Shown piece after piece: positions 27,434 to 36,644 of a stretch of DNA of 64,000 bases (position 1 is the first letter of the stretch; every line of letters begins with the position of its first letter). The position numbers were made by a program, and so were the translations under genes. Below the pieces are notes generated by a model that saw only the letters and a program-made list of their open reading frames with translations, had not been told where the DNA came from and searched no databases. The stretch lies in contig CM063500.1 of NCBI GenBank assembly GCA_032207245.1, positions 64,574,261 to 64,638,260 on the forward strand, written 5' to 3'. The DNA comes from Pardosa pseudoannulata (taxonomy: Eukaryota > Arthropoda > Arachnida > Araneae > Lycosidae).

Positions 27434-28720
27434 ACAGTTAAGCTGAAAAGTTCGTAGGCTGACAGAGAGATGGTGCTACTAGTATTAAAGCCATGTGATT
27501 TTTAGTTAGCCCTGACCTTCGAATGACACGTCTATAAATTTGACAGATGTAAGACTATTAATTTGTGAGATATAGTATTTTTAGTGAAGCAACTTTTGTT
27601 AGTTTGAAAACAATGGATAAAAAGGTATTTCCTGTGTTAGTAAAGCATTGATTTTTAGCGAAAAAAATACTGTTGAAGGCAAGGCTTGGCTTGAGGAACA
27701 TTATCCGGACTCTGCACCAGGAAAATCAACCGTTGAAAAGTGGTTTGCTAAATTTAAACCAGGCGAAATGGGCATAGAGGACAATGCACGTAGTGAACGC
27801 CTTAAAGAGGCTGTTACCGACGAAAACATTAAAAGTCAAAATAATTTTGCATGACCGTACAGTGAAGTTGATCGAGATATCTGAGACTCTAAAGATATCA
27901 AAGGAACGTGTTGGACATATCGTGAAAAAATATTTGGGTATGCGAAAGCTCTGAACAGACTGGGTGCCGCTCGAGCTCACAATCGACCAAAAACAACAAC
28001 GAATTAATGATTCTGAGCTGTGTTTGAAGCTGTTTAATTGTAATAAACCCAAATTTATGCGCCGATATATGACAATAGATAAAACATGGCTGCATCATTT
28101 CACACCGGAGTCCAATCGACAGTCAACCGAGTGGACTGCATGTGATGAACCAACTCCAAAGCTTGGAAAGACTCAACAGTCGGCTGGCAGGGTTATGGCA
28201 TCAGCATTTCGGGATTCGCCTGTTATAATATTCATCGACTATCTTGAAAAGGAAAAAACCATCAACAGCGACTATTACATAGCGTTATTGGAGAGCTTGA
28301 AGTACGAAATCGCGGATGAAAGGCCCCATTTGAAAAAGAAGAATGGGCTGTTTCAACAAGACAATGCGCAGTGTCACAAGTCAATGGAAACGATGGCAAA
28401 ATTATATGAATTGGGCTTTGAATTGCTTCCCCATCCCCCGTATTCTCCACATCTGGCTCCCAGTCACTTTGTCCTGTACTCAGACCTCAAGAGAATGCTC
28501 GCTGGAAAGAAATTTAGACCCAATGACAAAGTAATCGCCGAAATTCAGGCCTATTTTGAGGCTAAAGACAAATGGTACTATAAAAATGGTATCGAAATAT
28601 GCTATGACAGCTTTAATCGTTGTATCGCCCTTGAAGACAACAATATTGTATAGTAAAATGAAATTTTATCAAACAAAGTTTTTTTTCTATGTTAGCCTAC
28701 GAACTTTTCAGCCCAACTGC
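27434..28720 (+). mobile_element. Mariner element, complete ends, inactive
   Basis: The terminal inverted repeats are about 27 bp. The left end reads CAGTTAAGCTGAAAAGTTCG then TAGGCT from 27435. The right end, read in reverse, is CAGTTGGGCTGAAAAGTTCG then TAGGCT, ending at 28719. TA dinucleotides flank both ends (27432-27433 and 28721-28722), giving a 1287-bp element, the normal mariner size. The transposase inside is broken (separate entry). Family knowledge: mariner elements move by cut and paste into TA sites. Confidence 0.92.
27613..28653 (+). pseudogene. Mariner transposase, broken (DD34D family)
   Basis: The original start is probably the ATG at 27613 (MDKKVFPVLVKH), followed within 40 bases by a stop and frameshift. 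Recognisable parts are the helix-turn-helix region (NTVEGKAWLEEHYPDSAPGK at about 27664), ISKERVGHI-like sequence around 27893, and a clean catalytic half from about 27964 to the stop at 28651-28653. The catalytic half shows TIDKTWLHHF (first Asp present, the usual following Glu is Lys), QQDNAQCHK (second Asp) and PHLAPSHF. In PHLAPSHF the third catalytic Asp, 34 residues after the second, is His. At least two frameshifts lie between 27840 and 27965. The protein would be about 345 aa if whole. This copy cannot make active enzyme. Confidence 0.92.
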
Positions 28721-29312
28721 TATTATAATATGACTTCTTATGTTTCTTGAACTTTGATTGAAGAAATCTGAAGTTGAATTTCAAACTTTGATTTAATATT
28801 CCATATGTGTATAATAATAATTGTTTTTTCGAAAAAAATAATTCATGCTACTGTAACATACACTTACAGTCAGCACTAAAACGCAGGAAGGTATGCTACT
28901 TTATTTTCGCAGCATTTTCGGTCATATAGAAACGGGTATGCCACATTGAACTACTTTTTATCACTTTTTCTATAAAAAATATAATATTTCAAATACATAT
29001 TTTTATGAAGCAATTGTAACACTTGAGGAAGAATTTTGCCGCAACTAAAGAATTTCCATTTCTTCTGTACGTGTTTAAAAAATTATAAATATGCTTTTAC
29101 GGATGTGACAGTTATGTCACACCCGTGATAGCATATTTATATTTTATACTAATCTTTTAAAAATTAAAAAATTAGTCTGTAGTCTCTCAGAACCTGGGTA
29201 GAGATCAACAAATAATTAATAAACACAATGCAATAAAACGCAGTAAACTGTACGATCTCAGCACAAATATTTTGATATAGGAGAGAGTTTTGTGTTGCCT
29301 CCTCATAGAGAG
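28721..29312. other. AT-rich spacer with one imperfect palindrome
   Basis: Apart from the inverted repeat at 29085-29140 I see no feature. It lies between the mariner and the solo LTR. Confidence 0.5.
29085..29140. repeat. Imperfect 25-bp palindrome
   Basis: 29085-29109 pairs with 29116-29140 at 21 of 25 positions around a 6-base loop. The inner part (GTGAC/GTCAC) is perfect. It could be a tiny MITE or a chance hairpin; no A/T target duplication can be assigned. Confidence 0.7.
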
Positions 29313-30321
29313 TGTAACGATCCGTTACATAATCCGAACGAAAGAAGGTGACCTTTAGCAGCGGACAATTATTGTTAGCGGTAGGTAGAAACGCGTGGTC
29401 CGAACAAAGCCGTTTGTGTACCAGGTTTCGGACACAAAACAGAGACAGTCGCTTAAGTAGAGGTAAATTAAAAACTGTCAGTACGCCGGTACCATTGTGT
29501 CTACGTCTTTATGATGTCTATTGCAGTCAAGACTCTGATAATAAGTATAAATCAAGTGAAGGTGGGTCCTCAAGTTATCGGTGCCCCTAATGGATTTAGT
29601 ATGGTTGGTCGGTTAACTTAAAGAAGAACTTCGGCCACATCTGGAAACGAGTCAGCTGATGCAGGCGGGTCGGTTGACCGCAAAATTGCGTCAACCTTGT
29701 TCTGAAAGGTTCCGGAAGAATTACGCGAGGGACCTGAGGGACCCCTATGTAAAGAGATTGGCTGAGCCAAGAGAGAGAAGTTTTTTGTTTTAGTGGAGCT
29801 CGAGAAGAGTCCCTTTGTCTCTCCGGATTGCTGGATCTTGTTTTCCTTCAGAGACTCTGCTTTCTGCTAAGAAGTCAACCTTCGACTTCGGGATCTCATT
29901 CCCGCTACCTGTAATAAATTTTTACTTCGTGCTTTGAGGTATGTCGCTGAGAGTGACACTTGCTCTCATTTTGGATCATCCTGCATCCTTTGGTTCTCAA
30001 CGAACTCCAGCGAGATACGTACTCTGAGCGTTTCGAGCCTTAGTGTGGAAGTCGGATCATCAGATCGGTAGATTATAGTGTCAGAGTCCCGTACCGGCAC
30101 TCTGAAGCGAACTGTTCCTGTGTTACTAGCTTCACTGTACCCACGTATGGTATATTTTTAAAGTTTATCTCAGCACGAGATCCCAGAAGTAATTGAAATT
30201 ACTGAATCCTGTGCATAGATGTATATAATTATTCCCATGAATAAAGCATTTACTCAAGAGTAAATAGATGTTCAGCCTGTATCTTTGACGGCCTCGCCTT
30301 CTCGTCCTCCAATACGTCACA
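29313..30321 (+). mobile_element. Solo LTR, 1009 bp, with 4-bp target duplication
   Basis: The block begins TGTAACGATCCG and ends AATACGTCACA. The ends are imperfect inverted repeats (TGTAACG against TGTGACG read from the other end). AGAG precedes it (29309-29312) and AGAG follows (30322-30325). A poly(A)-type signal (AATAAAG at about 30240) lies near the right end, as expected for R-U5 on the + strand. The block is more GC-rich than its surroundings. No internal retrotransposon genes are present, so this is what remains after LTR-LTR recombination. A 4-bp duplication suits a Ty3/gypsy-type integrase, but the clade is not shown directly. Confidence 0.82.
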
Positions 30322-30391
30322 AGAGTAATAATAGCCGGCTATGCAATGCTCCCCTTATAAAAATGTAAAAAACAAATCTATGGTATTGCAG

Positions 30392-30482
30392 AGGAGAATT
30401 GAATGAACAAAAAGATAAATGCTATAAAAATTATAACATCTCAGGCGTCGTCCTTATGCAGGAGTATGCGAAAAGAGTGCAG
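30392..30482 (+). other. Possible upstream exon of the sushi gene (doubtful)
   Basis: A 91-base stretch has an acceptor-like TATTGCAG before it and a donor GTAGAA after it, just 98 bases upstream of the sushi exon. One frame is open and contains DKCYKNYNISGVV, which would suit the first half of a CCP domain. However, that frame ends in phase 0 while the next exon needs phase 2, and the phase-compatible frame has a TGA. It may be a dead exon or a chance arrangement. Confidence 0.25.
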
Positions 30483-30579
30483 GTAGAATATTCATGCTTT
30501 TTCGTAATGACTGGGGTTTTTAAAATTTATCTAAGTAACAGTGTAATAAATTGAAAATGTTTTTCTTATCATTTTACAG

Positions 30580-30695
30580 AAATTGTGTGCAGAAGTGCAC
30601 GTATGGATACACTCTACAGGAAGGTATCTCAAGAAATATTAGCTGCAAATTTTCAGAAAATAAATGGAAACCGTATGGATTTGAGGAATGTAGCC
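30580..30695 (+). CDS. Sushi/CCP-domain gene, internal exon (second half of a CCP)
   Basis: This exon is bounded by TTTTACAG and GTAAGT, is 116 bases long, and enters in phase 2 and leaves in phase 1. It reads NCVQKCTYGYTLQEG, ISRNISCKF, ENKWKPYGFEECS. This is the C-terminal half of a sushi (complement control protein) module: Cys...Cys-x-x-Gly-Tyr-x-Leu...Cys...Trp...Cys. Many CCP modules are split by a phase 2 intron in the middle and end in phase 1, as here. Joined in phase to the exon at 34566, it would give two consecutive CCP modules. CCP proteins are normally secreted or on the cell surface and bind proteins or carbohydrates. The first half of this module and the signal peptide were not found. 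Confidence 0.7.
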
Positions 30696-31140
30696 GTAAG
30701 TCTTTTTTATTCAATATTTCAATCGCTCTATTCAAAATATTATTGCTTTTATCAGTAACGTGATAAACCCATGCTTCCCATTTCTATGAATCATTGATAT
30801 AAAAAATGAGTATAACTATCTCTTTACTATCTCTAATACTATCTCTTTGGTTAGAAGTTTCAAAGCAGCGATTGTCTAACTGTCGATCACTAACTAACAG
30901 CAACTTGCAGGGATGTTTTCATGAGCTCATGGGGAGACTTTCAATAGACTGCACGTTTACTCTCATGTTGGCTATATATTTAAATTTTTTAATTATTTTT
31001 TAAAATTTTTATATCCATAATGGATGATTAAAAAAGATTACAGATATAAGTACAGAAAGCAACAGCTAACCAAAACCTATTCTATCTTTTGAATGCATGA
31101 CTAGTTTTACAGCCACTGGCCTGATACATCATGTGCTTAA

Positions 31141-31874
31141 CACGTTGACTGCAACTAACTCGTATACGATAACTCGTAGATTTCGTTTTTTTCTATGACA
31201 CCAACTACGAGTTATCTCGTACTGTTTTTACTTGTCATTTTTGTGCAGCTACGAATAAACTCGTAGTATATTTGTGTTAATATCGGTAGATGGCTTCTGG
31301 AAAAAGAACAAAAAATCAATTCTGGCTTGCATAGACAGAAAATTTATTAAAAAACGAACAAAAAATATAATTATCTCAGAAAGTTCATAATCGTCGTTAC
31401 CATCCTAATCAAACATCCCGTCAAATTCTGAATCACTTATATTTGCGTAGTACTCAATTTCATTTTGAGTCAGTGGTCTTTTCTTATCCATATTGGGTTC
31501 TTGATAATTCAATTATAACAATAATTATAAAACAAAACAATCAACAAAGACGTAAATGTGATGCACTCGATTACAATATCTGAGATACTACTGACGAATA
31601 TGGACGGGTATCTAGGATTCAGCTTTAGAGAAGCGACAGGTCGAAGCGTGTCTGCTTGCGAATTAACTGGTAGTTGGCTTCCGCGAAGAGATTTCTGTTA
31701 CAGAAGCCAACTACGAGATAATTCGTAAGACCTTTTTTTTAAAGCACACACACATTTTTTATGCTTTTTGATAATAACTATGCACTAAAATTAGAGTTTT
31801 TAATAATATAATGTGGTTAAATCAAATTGTCATTTTAGGCCCGATTTCTGAAAATTGCCTTGGCAGTCAACGTG
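31141..31874 (-). mobile_element. piggyBac-like non-autonomous element in TTAA
   Basis: CACGTTGACTGC at 31141 is repeated inverted at the other end, finishing at 31874. TTAA flanks both sides (31137-31140 and 31875-31878), which is the piggyBac signature. Next to the ends are several short copies of ACTCGTA/TACGAGT (around 31160, 31185, 31205, 31250 and 31705), possible transposase-binding repeats. The interior, on the minus strand, keeps only a short N-terminal coding relic, so the 734-bp element must be mobilised in trans. Confidence 0.88.
31405..31491 (-). pseudogene. N-terminal relic of a piggyBac-type transposase
   Basis: From an ATG at 31491 (minus) the frame reads MDKKRPLTQNEIEYYANISD then SEFDGMFD and a TAG at 31405. 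Acidic, Ser/Asp-rich beginnings with a leading Lys/Arg-Leu-Thr-x-x-Glu motif are typical of piggyBac-like transposases. The catalytic part is absent. It lies inside the element bounded by TTAA. Confidence 0.6.
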
Positions 31875-32308
31875 TTAAAGAGGAGGCCAGGCATGTTGTT
31901 GCTTGGGATAATCCCACATCCATACCAGCCAAAGTTTATGACTGCCCCAAACCTAGTTGTAGAGGAATCTAGTTGTGAGTTTTTGTTAATCAACTACAAT
32001 ATAACCACTATCCTGAGCCCAACAGGCCAATGTAAAAGGACGTCCGAAGCGATGAATGTCCATGCTCAGAGCGTTTCGACTTTACTCTTTTCTGCTTTTC
32101 TGAGTAGAATGCGACCCTACGTTCCATGGAAATAACCAATTCTGCTATCCCCTGTAATATGTTGTAAAAAGAATTTAGAATAACCCTTTATGACAGTAAA
32201 TACAGCATATTGCTGAAATAAAATGGCTAACATCCCCCTAGTGTAATGTGACCGAATACCGAAAAACAAAGTAAACATATTGACAGAATATTTATCAGAC
32301 GTCTAAAC

Positions 32309-32590
32309 TAAACTAAACTCCTTGGTACAACAGCCCAACTTGTCAGCCAAGCCCTATAGTGAGAACCTCTTTTGGAGACTAACGGCCTTGGGGTACAAAG
32401 CATATATCCCGTTAGGTGTTCAACCTTACGAGGAACTCCCAGTGTTTAGTTCCAAAGCATGCTTGGTCCTCAATTTGTGTACCAACTGAAAGGGTGAAAG
32501 GCTGAGTCAACCTTGCCCAGCCCGAGGACTGAACTTCAGACCTGTGTCATGGTAGCTCAAACAGTTACTTCGACTTGTGTGACGTCTACA
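32309..32590 (-). repeat. SINE-like repeat, family B, minus strand
   Basis: On the minus strand the block has a possible tRNA B box (GGTCTGAAGTTCAGTCCTC region near 32535), the body GAGGACCAAGCATGCTTTGG, and AGTCTCCAAAAGAGGTTCTC. It ends in a (TTTAG)n tail (32309-32325 read on + as AAACTAAACTAAAC). A second, partial copy in the opposite orientation lies at 33290-33435. A tRNA origin is likely but the A box is weak. Confidence 0.65.
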
Positions 32591-33190
32591 AAGATATAAT
32601 TGTTAATATCTTTTTTGATTAACAATTGTCTTAGTACTGATGTCTATTTGACTTCGAGATCCTGAGAGAATTTTCCAGTTCTTAATAATTTTGTATTCTT
32701 TTCTGTTCAAACATACCTTTTAACCCTGTGTTTGTGTGCTGAACCTATAGTATGGTCATATCATAGCTGCGATGTGAATTCAATTCTTTGTATTTACGTA
32801 TTGTAGCTCTGAAACATACGCAAAAAATTATATCCCATTTAGACAGGGATTTTTTTAAAAAATACAGTTGAATTTACTATTATTATTCAAAGCACTACAA
32901 TTAACACAACTGGCTAGTAAAAATCTTATCCATTTCTCATTCTAAATTTACATTTTCTAACTAAATTTTATTCTTTGTTTGATCAGGTGAACTTGAAAAC
33001 TACTGAAATAAACTCTGGTTTTGTTAACTGTTTCAAAAAATATGGAAACACCAGAAGTGGCACTGTTTGTGCAGTGATAATTTTGTGAAAAAAAACTTAC
33101 AATACTTATAAGAATCATGTATTTTTTGTTTGTAAAAAACTTTCTTTTGCCCATAAATTTTTATATGTGAACATTTTGAATTATTTTTAT
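32591..33190. other. AT-rich spacer, nothing recognised
   Basis: No domain, repeat partner or RNA gene was seen. It lies within the large intron of the sushi gene. Confidence 0.5.
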
Positions 33191-33194
33191 ATGT

Positions 33195-33435
33195 TTAAAG
33201 GTTGTATTATCTCAAGCCTCAGGTCCAATGTCGATCTTGGACCTGAGGCAACCTTGGAGGTTGGAGAAACCTTGCCTAGCCGATCCTCGGCTAAGCAAGG
33301 TTGACTCAGTCTTTTATCCCTACTGATGGTAGACAAATTGAGGACCAAGCAAGTTTGGAAACTAAACGCTGATTGTTCCGCGTAAAGTTGACCACCTAAC
33401 CTAGAATATGCTTCGCACACCAAGGACTTTGAATT
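33195..33435 (+). repeat. SINE-like repeat, family B, plus strand
   Basis: GGTTGACTCAG at 33300, ATTGAGGACCAAGCAAG at 33340, ACCACCTAACC at 33390 and ACACCAAGGAC at 33416 match, in the same order, the reverse complement of 32309-32590. Its 5' part contains a perfect 13-bp hairpin (33216-33228 with 33237-33249). A piece resembling the 3' tail of the same family (AAGTTGGTTGTAGCACC, then GAGTTTAGTTTAA) lies further right at 34130-34165. The copy may therefore be split by the fold-back fragment at 33447. Confidence 0.65.
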
Positions 33436-33446
33436 TGGAAATAGAC

Positions 33447-33800
33447 TGGTGTGGTATAGCCACATTCTATTTAAAAGGGAATGCCAGGAATTGGCGGCTT
33501 CCTGACCCCTTATTTTATGGAATGGGGCTTGTCCTTGTCCAAGTCACATTGAATCTTCCAGCCCTGACCATCCGTGGGCTGCCGTTTTGCTCTTCCCATC
33601 TTTCACCATTTGTCCAGCTTGAGCGTTGCTTGACGCCATAAGATTCCTAGTCTGTTCTTCCTACTCACGCTACGTTTGGCGGTCGTCTTGGGTTCCCGCT
33701 GGTGGGATTTTTCCACTGACCTCGCCATGCGCGGTGTTGAGTGGGCATCATTTTGGCCGAAATTGGGGGAGTGATCACCCGCATCATTTAAAAAATGAGT
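33447..33800 (+). mobile_element. Half of a fold-back element (one arm plus centre)
   Basis: It is about 90% identical over its length to 45062-45410: GTATAGCCACATTCTAT, AATGCCAGGAATT, GGCTTCCTGAC, CCATCCGTGGG, GGTTCCCGCTGG, TTTGGCCGAAATTGGGGGAG. Unlike the 45-kb copy it has no second inverted arm, so it is truncated. Open frames across it are not conserved and not coding. Confidence 0.75.
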
Positions 33801-34210
33801 ATTTTTTTTAGCCATTTTGCTTTTTTTTTATCTTTGTGTCATGTCGAGAACGGGTATTTTTCTGACAAGGTCAGCAAGGAATAGAAAATAAATAAAATTC
33901 CTTTAAGCTAATCAATTAACAGGACTCTTTTCTATTCGTCAATTTGCATTCACCTCTGTTCTAAAATTCTGGAGCATAACATATGAATACAGTGAATTAT
34001 GTCTGCCGCCATATAGGTCCACCAAAGAACCGGTGAAAGGTTATTGCTGCGTAAAGGCTAAATGTAATATTCAACAACATCAATAATTCTACAACAATAA
34101 TTCTACAACTGGCACCGTAGGGCAAGCATCCCAAGTTGGTTGTAGCACCGAAGAGTTTAGTTTAATTTAAAGGATGTATTCTATCACCTGAGTAAATATT
34201 ATTCAAATCT

Positions 34211-34622
34211 GAACTACAAAGGGTTAATAATAAAAAATCTTTTTATGTCATTTTAGCTTTCATTGACTATACTATGACCTTGATTGGACCTGGATCATTA
34301 TTTTGTAAAACCAGAACTACAAAGATTTAATAATAAAAAATCTCTTAATGTCATTTTAGCTTTCATTGACTGTACCATGACCTTGATTGGACCTGGATCA
34401 TTATTTTGTAAAACCGGAACTACAAAGGGTTAATAATAAAAAATCTCTTAATGTCATTTTAGCTTTCATTGACTGTCCATGACCTTGATTGGACCTGAAT
34501 CATTATTTTGTAAAACCGCAACTACTAAGGGTTAATAATAAAAAAATCTGTTTATGTCCTTTTAGCTTTCATTGACTGTACCATGACTTTGATTGGACCT
34601 GGATCATTATTTTGTAAAACCG
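34211..34622 (+). repeat. Four tandem 103-bp copies of intron end plus exon start
   Basis: GAACTACAAAGGGTTAATAA-type units start at 34211, 34314, 34417 and 34519. Each contains the same 3' splice site (ATTTTAG or CTTTTAG followed by CTTTCATTGACT; AG at 34255-34256, 34358-34359, 34461-34462 and 34564-34565) and the first ~57 bases of the sushi exon. Only the fourth copy continues into the rest of the exon. Copy 1 has lost the first Cys (TAT for TGT) and copy 3 has a one-base deletion, so they are decaying decoys. Confidence 0.93.
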
Positions 34623-34766
34623 GAACTCCAGACATTCCGCCTCAATGCGATGTTTCTTGCGATCATTACGAAGACTATCTTCCTGTGTCCTTAACAACAT
34701 ACCACTGCAAAACTGCCTCTTCAGGATGGACTAAGACCTTGCCCCACTGTGTCAGTTCAGGAACAG
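34566..34766 (+). CDS. Sushi/CCP-domain gene, complete CCP exon
   Basis: A 201-base exon between CCTTTTAG and GTATTG, phase 1 at both ends, the classic form of a one-exon CCP module. It reads FIDCTMTLIGPGSLFCKTGT, PPQCDVSCDHYEDYLPV, TYHCKTASSGW and LPHCVSS. Six Cys are present (DCT, FCK, QCDVSC, YHC, HCV) with the Trp before the last Cys, so this is the six-cysteine variant of the sushi fold. It joins in frame to the exon at 30580 upstream and the last exon at 42250 downstream. Its 5' part and acceptor have been multiplied in the preceding intron, where three extra acceptors compete. Function beyond an extracellular binding module cannot be told. Confidence 0.8.
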
Positions 34767-36089
34767 GTATTGTACAATATTAAGTTAAAGACTCGAATTT
34801 TTGTACAAATTCTCTATTTTATGTTATTAGATTTCAGGGTACTACTCTAGATATGAATAAGATATAACAATGGTTTACAATCAAAATACAGAAAACCTAA
34901 ATTAGTAAAAGTGATCAAGGATTTCCAAATATGGTGACTAAGACACGAATGTCGATATAACGAGGAAAATCCTGTTTAACCCTTTGAGTACCAATATGAT
35001 TTTTGGAGAATTAGGTAAAAGTGCGACGCTGCATAAATTGTGTGAAATGCTATCTAGGAATCTACCCGATTTCTAAAGCGTCGAAAATTCACACTATTTT
35101 TCATGTGTGTGTGAAAGAAGAATTCCTAGCGAAACCAAAATACGACTTCATTTATTCCAAAGATTTCATAACACCAACTAAAATGGCCAAGTTGCCATAC
35201 TCAGAGAATAAACTTTATAAAGAAATATACGTCACATTTGACGCCAGAATAAAGTTCGTTTCCCTCACGAATTGAAATACTCAATTGGTTTGGAGTCTGA
35301 AGGAGGTTCATGCTTTGATCAAGACTTTTCATGAAAAACATGAGAAGGCCGTGTTGCAGTGTCTTTACTTACCTCTATTTCCGAATAAATGAAAATGTCT
35401 TCGTAGCCAATTTCACTGTCAATCGATTCATTATTTTCCGAACTAGGTATAGATGCGATATATACACTCCGGCTGTTGTCGCCAAATTTGGCTGTTTTTT
35501 CGAGCATTTTGCCAGGCGATGACTGATTAGCTTTTCCTACCCTGACATTGGAGCTTTGTAGTGGAACCCTGGTTCATCCTTTCAGCCCCATTGGTGCACG
35601 TGATTTCTGACGTCATCAGCCGCCTCTTTCGGGTAAATTCATTCTAGTTATTTCCATACCCTTTTGCTTTACGGGATTTCTGGAACTCGGACTTGCAGTC
35701 TCGCGTAGTCAGGTTGTAGAATTTTATGCTTTTTCTTTTTAGTTTGTTTCTTTCTAGTTGTGCAAAGTGTTTGTAATATGTATTTATTGTTGTATGTAAT
35801 AATCTTTAAGGGGGTGGGTTGAGGGGGATTTTTATTTTAAAGAATTTTCAAACTTTTATTTTCTATACAAACGTATTATAAAACTTCTTTTTGGTGTGAT
35901 CATATAGTCTTTAAATAGTATAAATCTGTAAAATATATGCTGTGTCAATTTTTGTAGAAATTTGTAATATCTTTAATTTCTTAAAATCCATGTGGTGCTT
36001 TTTTTTCGTGATCTTTCAGAAAACGCCATTTTTGCCGCCATTTTTGTTTGGTGACTTTTTAAAAAATGGGATTTTTGCCAATATCGCCA
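34767..36089. other. Intronic DNA with a piggyBac-like end
   Basis: TTAA at 34976-34979 is followed by CCCTTTGAGTACCAATATGA, which resembles a piggyBac terminal repeat, but no matching inverted end was found. Downstream is an 84-codon frame at 35021-35275 (+) and an acidic 62-codon frame at 35319-35507 (-, with SSENNESIDSEIGYED). These could be transposase scraps but neither is convincing. The rest is AT-rich with no domain. Confidence 0.35.
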
Positions 36090-36210
36090 AGAAAAAAACA
36101 TGGCGGCCGGAAGTGTGAAGTTATCGCATCTGTTCCCCGAACGGTCACTAATTATACGCGGTCTTTTTCGCCGTGGAGTTATAACGTCGCTGTTATCACT
36201 TTCAGCTTCT

Positions 36211-36215
<5 letters not shown>
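36090..36215 (+). promoter_or_regulatory. GC-rich patch with YY1- and ETS-like motifs
   Basis: ACATGGCGGCCGGAAGTG at 36099 combines ATGGCGGC (YY1-type start-region motif) with CCGGAAGTG (ETS/GABP-type). GCCGCCATTTT, another YY1-type site, lies at 36032. The ATG opens a 70-codon frame that soon runs into a T tract, so it is unlikely to be a gene. In animals such composites mark housekeeping promoters. Here it may be a relic of a dispersed element. Inference only. Confidence 0.25.

Positions 36216-36267
<52 letters not shown>
36216..36267. repeat. Poly(T) tract, 52 bases
   Basis: An uninterrupted T run follows GAAAC. Read from the other strand it is a poly(A), and could be the tail of a retroposed sequence inserted in minus orientation, but no source sequence is recognised next to it. 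Confidence 0.95.
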
Positions 36268-36559
36268 CCAGTTGCACATATTATCCCGTCTTTAATGTTT
36301 TGGCTTCACTGAAGAACAGAGTGCCCCAGCCAACTTGGCGATAAAGCTCTGAGCATGGTAGCCTAACATTTTCTCCTGATCTTGCGGTGTCCAAACAATC
36401 TGTATCTATGTTTTAATTTATATTATATTTGCATCCAGCTCTTCTGGTGGCAAACATTTCTTATATTTTAAATGAGCGTAATGCTTAAAAATATTAGATA
36501 TAATGAACCATTAAAGGTTTACTATGACTAATTTTTAATAATTTGGAGTAGTTGGCTTT

Positions 36560-36644
36560 GTATACTTTTAAGGGATATAATAAGGCCCATAAATATAAAT
36601 GCCCGCTTTCTCAGTGGTTTTGGTTAATTAAGGAAGTGTATATA
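36560..36644 (-). repeat. Old repeat (305-bp family), left piece cut by Tc1
   Basis: TTCTCAGTGGTTTTGGTTAATTAAGGAAGTGTATA matches, with substitutions, the reverse complement of the 24601-25330 unit (TTCCCAGTCGTTTTCTTTAA, then TTAAGTAAGAGTATA). The match stops exactly where the Tc1 element begins and resumes on its other side. Confidence 0.7.

Noticed and set aside
33408..33641. Frame encoding ...LTIRGLPFCSSHLSPF... as a protein (also at 45055-45402)
   Set aside because: It is the translation of one arm of a fold-back element. The frames differ between copies.
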